Positions 51,610 through 55,050 of a stretch of DNA of 55,050 nt are shown piece after piece; positions within the stretch are counted from its first letter, which is position 1, and every line of letters starts with the position of its first letter. Position numbers and translations under genes: made by a program. The stretch is from an uncultured Clostridia bacterium. GTDB lineage: Bacteria > Bacillota > Clostridia > Christensenellales > Pumilibacteraceae. Location of the stretch: the NCBI GenBank assembly GCA_934270565.1, contig CAKQPR010000011.1, forward strand, positions 1 through 55,050, read 5' to 3'. Under the pieces are notes generated by a model. That model had not been told where the DNA came from. It saw only the letters and a program-made list of their open reading frames with translations, and searched no databases.

Positions 51610-54528
51610 ATGAAGAAATCACTTGTCGCAATCATGACGATAACAATGACGCTTGTCTTGTCGTTGTCGGCGCTTACCGCTTGCGGCGGGAACAAGCACG
51701 AATTTTCCGACGAATGGAAGAAGGACGAATCGTACCACTGGCACGAGTGTACGAAGAAAAATCATACCGACATGACCGAAAAAATCGCTCACGTGTGGGA
51801 CGACGGAGTAATCACCGTACAGCCCACCGAAGAAAAGGACGGCGAAAAAACTTTAACGTGTACCGAATGCGGATACAAAAGTATCAGATCGGTTACAAGA
51901 CTCACTCATACGCATAAGTTCGACAACTCGGTCTGGGAAAAAGACGATCTCAACCACTGGCACCCCGCGACCTGCGATCACCACAGCGAGAGGGATTCGG
52001 TCGCTCCGCATAGCTGGAACGGCGGCGTAGTCACCACTCCCGAAGGTTACGGCACGGCGGGCGAAAAGACTTTTACCTGCTCGGTTTGCTCCAAAACCAG
52101 AGTCGAACCGATCGACGCTCTCGACGCCAAGGATAACGCCGTATCGATAGCCAGCGACGCAGCGCTCGACAAAATCTACGACGGAAAAGCGGTCGTTCTC
52201 GACCCCGCGAAGGTCAACCGCAGCGGCGACGGCGCGATTTCCGTTATGTATAAACTCATGGAAGCCGACGACAGCGCTTACTCCGTAGTCGCGCCTAAAG
52301 ACGCGGGCGAATATACGGTAAAAGCGATCGTCGAAGCCACCGCGGAATGGAAAGGCGGCTCTGACACCATGGATTTCACAATCGGACAACGCACGGTAGA
52401 ATTGACCAAAAGCGTATTCGACCGTAAATTCGGAGAAAACCTCGAAAGCGGCAAGTTCGGCTTGACGTGCATAGACGTTGCAGGGGTTACGAATAACGTC
52501 GTAGAATGGGTGACGATTTGCGCCCCCGAAGAATACTATGCCGTGGGTATCCACACGATTGACGTCGAAGATCTGTTCGCGGACAGCGACAACTTCGCGA
52601 TTGGCACGGGCGGGACTACTGAGGTAAAGTTTACCGTCTGGGACGCACCCGATTCCTTCTATAGCGGAATCAAAGAAATTTTATCCTTCTCCGACGGAAG
52701 AGTTGCTGTCACTACCACAATCGCTAATGGCACGGTGAATAAGGGTGACGGACTTTTAGTCAATGAAATCGGCAAGATAATCACCGTGGAGAAAATCGAA
52801 AAGGGAACAGGCTCGTCGGCGATAGAGGTTGATACCGCAATCGCCGGAGAAGACGTTGGTTTGCAGATAAAAGGCGCAACGAGAGACGAACTTAAACGCG
52901 GATATATGCTGACCACGCCCGACGCGGTTATCGGTTACAGTAAGTTCACGGCGACGGTCAGATTGCTTTCGCGGGAAGAGGAAGGAAAAAATACGCCGAT
53001 ATCCTCGGGATATAATCCTAATGCGTACTTTGCCGACGCGCTCGACGAAAAAGCTTGTACTCTTACGTTCCCCGAAGGGACAGGAATGCTCATGCCGGGC
53101 GGAACGCTCAAAGGCGTCACCGTCGATTTCGGCGGAGCGAAAAAACCCGTGTTCGTCGGACGCAGATTCGTCCTCAGAGAAGGCGGAAAAACCGTTGCGG
53201 AATGTGTAATTACCGCGCTTCCCCACGCGACGAGAGTTGCGTGCAACGTGAGCGCGCCCGCAGGTAAAACCGCAGTCATCGAACCCATCGAAAGCGGTGA
53301 AAAAACCTTTGCGCTTAACTTGAACAGAAGTTCCGCGATTGAAGACCTCGTCGCGAGCGAGGCAATCGACCTGGTTGTGAAGTACAACGGTGTGACCGTG
53401 GGCAGTTACAAGCGCACGGGTATCGGCGTGGGCAACGGCGATCTGGCGCACGTCGAAAACGGCGGCACGCTGGCAGGCTCGTTTATCAACGTCAATTTCG
53501 TAAAGAACGTTTCCGGACTCACCGACGCGGACGGCAAATGGATTTGCAACAAAGCAAACGTGACTTTCGACGTTACCGCCACATTAACAGAACAACTCGA
53601 CAACCTTGGCGCGGGCAGCATAGGAACCGTTACGATTGGCAAGGGCGATGTGAAATACTTCACCCTCAACGAACTCGAAAATCTTTCGAGCGGCTGGTAC
53701 AGCTTTGTCAATGCGTTCAACAGCAACGGTTCTACTCGCTATAAGGTGTACACGGACGCCGGTGAAAAAGTTGATATGATGTCGGATATGTTCATGTCAA
53801 ACGGCGGCAAATATTATGTCAGATACACCGTGGATGCCAACATCTTAGATGCTCAAATCGGCTTTAACGCCGCAAAGCCGGAACTTTCGGCAACAAACAC
53901 CACGTCGAGCCTTATTATCCCGTCCGGCAAGAAGGACGACAGAGTCGTGATTAAAGTCACGTTGAATAAAGCCGTGTCTTATTTCCATAAAAACACGGTC
54001 ACGTTCCAAGGAAACGTTTCGGCTTTCAATGGCAGCGTGGTAAAGGTGTTCGACAGCAATTATCGGTTCTATAACGGAATGGGATATCAGAGTTTATCTG
54101 ACGGACATAAGTTCTATTTGCCGACGCAAAACGCCGAGCAAACGTATGCGTATATTATGATGAAGTATTACAGTGATTTGGCAGGTACTGCAGAACTTAA
54201 ATTCGAGCATTCAGCCGCCGTACAAATGCTGAACGCGGACTTCCAGACAATCCCTTTCAAGGCGAACGCAAGCATGAAGTTCATCTTTAACGCGTCTACG
54301 ACCGGTCAGTACAAAATCGAGATAGCTAAAACCGATTCTCCGGGACTCATACCGTCGGAAACAATCGGTGTCGACACGTTGTACGATCCCGACTTCGCCC
54401 TTGTCAATGTCAATATCATCGGAAGTATGAATTTCAATGCCAACGCAACGGGATACTATTCATTAACCTTGAAGAACATGACGGATTCCGAACAAAGGGT
54501 AAGAATCCATATAGTGAAAGTGTCGTAA
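51610..54528 (+). CDS. Lipoprotein with HWH/CxxC modules, MBG-like domain and an EF-Tu domain II-III-like segment
   Basis: The 972-residue lipoprotein (lipobox ALTACGG, Cys about 25) begins with two modules bearing HWH, Cys pairs and H.W..G strands (about residues 30-170: YHWHECTKKNH, CTECGY; HWHPATCDHH, CSVCSK). An MBG-like unit follows (about 175-265, LDKIYDGKAVVLDPAKV). Residues about 345-542 closely resemble EF-Tu domains II and III: AGEDVGLQIKGATRDELKRG, NTPISSGYNPNAYF, LPEG-like FPEGTGMLMPGG and RRFVLREGGKTVAECVI. The GTPase domain is missing. The last 430 residues are beta-rich and unassigned. Ribosome site AAAGGAGAG supports the start. An adhesin-type role is inferred. Confidence 0.8.
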   Translation: MKKSLVAIMTITMTLVLSLSALTACGGNKHEFSDEWKKDESYHWHECTKKNHTDMTEKIAHVWDDGVITVQPTEEKDGEKTLTCTECGYKSIRSVTRLTHTHKFDNSVWEKDDLNHWHPATCDHHSERDSVAPHSWNGGVVTTPEGYGTAGEKTFTCSVCSKTRVEPIDALDAKDNAVSIASDAALDKIYDGKAVVLDPAKVNRSGDGAISVMYKLMEADDSAYSVVAPKDAGEYTVKAIVEATAEWKGGSDTMDFTIGQRTVELTKSVFDRKFGENLESGKFGLTCIDVAGVTNNVVEWVTICAPEEYYAVGIHTIDVEDLFADSDNFAIGTGGTTEVKFTVWDAPDSFYSGIKEILSFSDGRVAVTTTIANGTVNKGDGLLVNEIGKIITVEKIEKGTGSSAIEVDTAIAGEDVGLQIKGATRDELKRGYMLTTPDAVIGYSKFTATVRLLSREEEGKNTPISSGYNPNAYFADALDEKACTLTFPEGTGMLMPGGTLKGVTVDFGGAKKPVFVGRRFVLREGGKTVAECVITALPHATRVACNVSAPAGKTAVIEPIESGEKTFALNLNRSSAIEDLVASEAIDLVVKYNGVTVGSYKRTGIGVGNGDLAHVENGGTLAGSFINVNFVKNVSGLTDADGKWICNKANVTFDVTATLTEQLDNLGAGSIGTVTIGKGDVKYFTLNELENLSSGWYSFVNAFNSNGSTRYKVYTDAGEKVDMMSDMFMSNGGKYYVRYTVDANILDAQIGFNAAKPELSATNTTSSLIIPSGKKDDRVVIKVTLNKAVSYFHKNTVTFQGNVSAFNGSVVKVFDSNYRFYNGMGYQSLSDGHKFYLPTQNAEQTYAYIMMKYYSDLAGTAELKFEHSAAVQMLNADFQTIPFKANASMKFIFNASTTGQYKIEIAKTDSPGLIPSETIGVDTLYDPDFALVNVNIIGSMNFNANATGYYSLTLKNMTDSEQRVRIHIVKVS

Positions 54529-54554
54529 AACCTGATCGGAAAACGTGTAATCGG

Positions 54555-54580
54555 ATAAGCGGGCGTAAAAACCCGCTTAT
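54555..54580 (+). other. Hairpin between lipoprotein genes
   Basis: ATAAGCGGG (54555-54563) pairs perfectly with CCCGCTTAT (54572-54580) over an eight-base loop. No T-run follows; AAAGGTG, the next gene's ribosome site, begins within ten bases. It is probably an intercistronic element or weak terminator. Confidence 0.55.
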
Positions 54581-54598
54581 TCACAATAAAGGTGTTTT

Positions 54599-55050
54599 AT
54601 GAAAAAGATATCAAAACTTATTGCGTTTGTCCTTGTTCTTGTTTTGGGCGTGATACTTGTCGCGTGCGGGAATAAGGGCGGCGGTGACAATACCGCGACC
54701 ACCGTCAACGAACTGACCGCAGAAAGCGGCGTTTCGGCAAGCGGGACATTTGAGGGCGGCTCAAAACTTAAAGCAGAAGCCCACGCAGCCGACAGCGAGA
54801 AAGGACGGGCTGCGATTTCGGCAATCGACAAGCCTTACGACAGCGCAAAGGTTGCCGTTTTTGACATCACCCTTACCAAGGACGGCGAAAAGGTGCAACC
54901 GAGCGGCAAGGTGAAGATTACCATGCCGAAACCGTTCGAGGCGGACGTTTACGTTACCTATCATATCAAGGGCGACAACACGGCGGAAGAACTCGAAACC
55001 GCGATTGACGGCAATAATATATCTTTTGAAACGACAAGTTTTTCATACTT
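54599..55050 (+). CDS. Lipoprotein, 3' end outside window
   Basis: The ATG at 54599 opens a frame that continues to the window edge (150 codons seen). It has a lipoprotein signal (LVLVLGVILVACGNKGGG, Cys about 23), a low-complexity linker, then a beta-rich domain (AKVAVFDITLTKDGEKVQPS, then GKVKITMPKPF). Such domains occur in surface proteins of Firmicutes as Ig-like C-terminal units. AAAGGTG lies six bases before the ATG. It probably belongs to the same operon as the EF-Tu-like lipoprotein. Confidence 0.82.
   Translation, partial: MKKISKLIAFVLVLVLGVILVACGNKGGGDNTATTVNELTAESGVSASGTFEGGSKLKAEAHAADSEKGRAAISAIDKPYDSAKVAVFDITLTKDGEKVQPSGKVKITMPKPFEADVYVTYHIKGDNTAEELETAIDGNNISFETTSFSY

Overview
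The window looks like a stretch of chromosome from an uncultured gut-type Firmicute (Clostridia; a Christensenellales-like lineage is my guess). The basis is a Veg homologue, a YerC/YecD-type TrpR-fold protein, a DUF3794 (SPOCS)-LysM protein typical of spore-forming Clostridia, many lipobox lipoproteins, no outer-membrane proteins, and Gram-positive style promoters and ribosome sites. Taxonomy is inferred from gene content only.

Layout. (1) 1-3655 is a housekeeping fringe: the 3' end of a polar amino-acid ABC permease, its ATPase, a TrpR-like regulator, Veg, a terminator, then a SPOCS/LysM protein. (2) 3735-20637 is glycan locus A. A divergent AraC regulator faces an operon encoding a cytoplasmic GH78 alpha-L-rhamnosidase, a substrate-binding lipoprotein, two permeases, a secreted Ig-like protein, a DUF4838 lipoprotein, a lipoprotein with six tandem copies of an unnamed module, and a cytoplasmic DUF4838 protein. 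A strong terminator follows. (3) 20874-23874 holds a second GH78 enzyme and a second AraC regulator, facing each other. (4) 24139-46902 is glycan locus B, with the same core order (binding protein, permease, permease, Ig-like protein, DUF4838 lipoprotein). It adds a BIG2 lipoprotein, three leucine-rich-repeat lipoproteins, a cytoplasmic beta-helix protein, a GH95-like fucosidase/galactosidase, L-fucose mutarotase and L-fucose isomerase. A decayed LRR-gene tail and a terminator follow. (5) 47378-50374 (minus strand) encodes a binding lipoprotein and a membrane-spanning sensor with a LuxR-type DNA-binding end. (6) 50757-55050 encodes three surface lipoproteins. Two are preceded by an identical 42-bp element, and one carries what looks like EF-Tu domains II and III inside an exported protein.

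How it fits together (inference). The lipoproteins and secreted Ig/LRR proteins would capture and open a deoxyhexose-rich glycan outside the cell. The binding proteins and permeases would import oligosaccharides, presumably with a shared ATPase encoded elsewhere, because none is present beside them. GH78, GH95, beta-helix and DUF4838 enzymes without signal peptides would finish the job in the cytoplasm, and FucU/FucI would start L-fucose catabolism. No sugar kinase or aldolase is visible in the window.

The most unusual observations are the EF-Tu-like segment in a lipoprotein, three promoters whose predicted start point is exactly the A of the ATG (leaderless mRNAs), the two parallel loci with DUF4838 paralogues, the six-fold module, and the duplicated 42-bp upstream element. 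I saw no tRNA, rRNA, CRISPR array, insertion sequence or phage gene.
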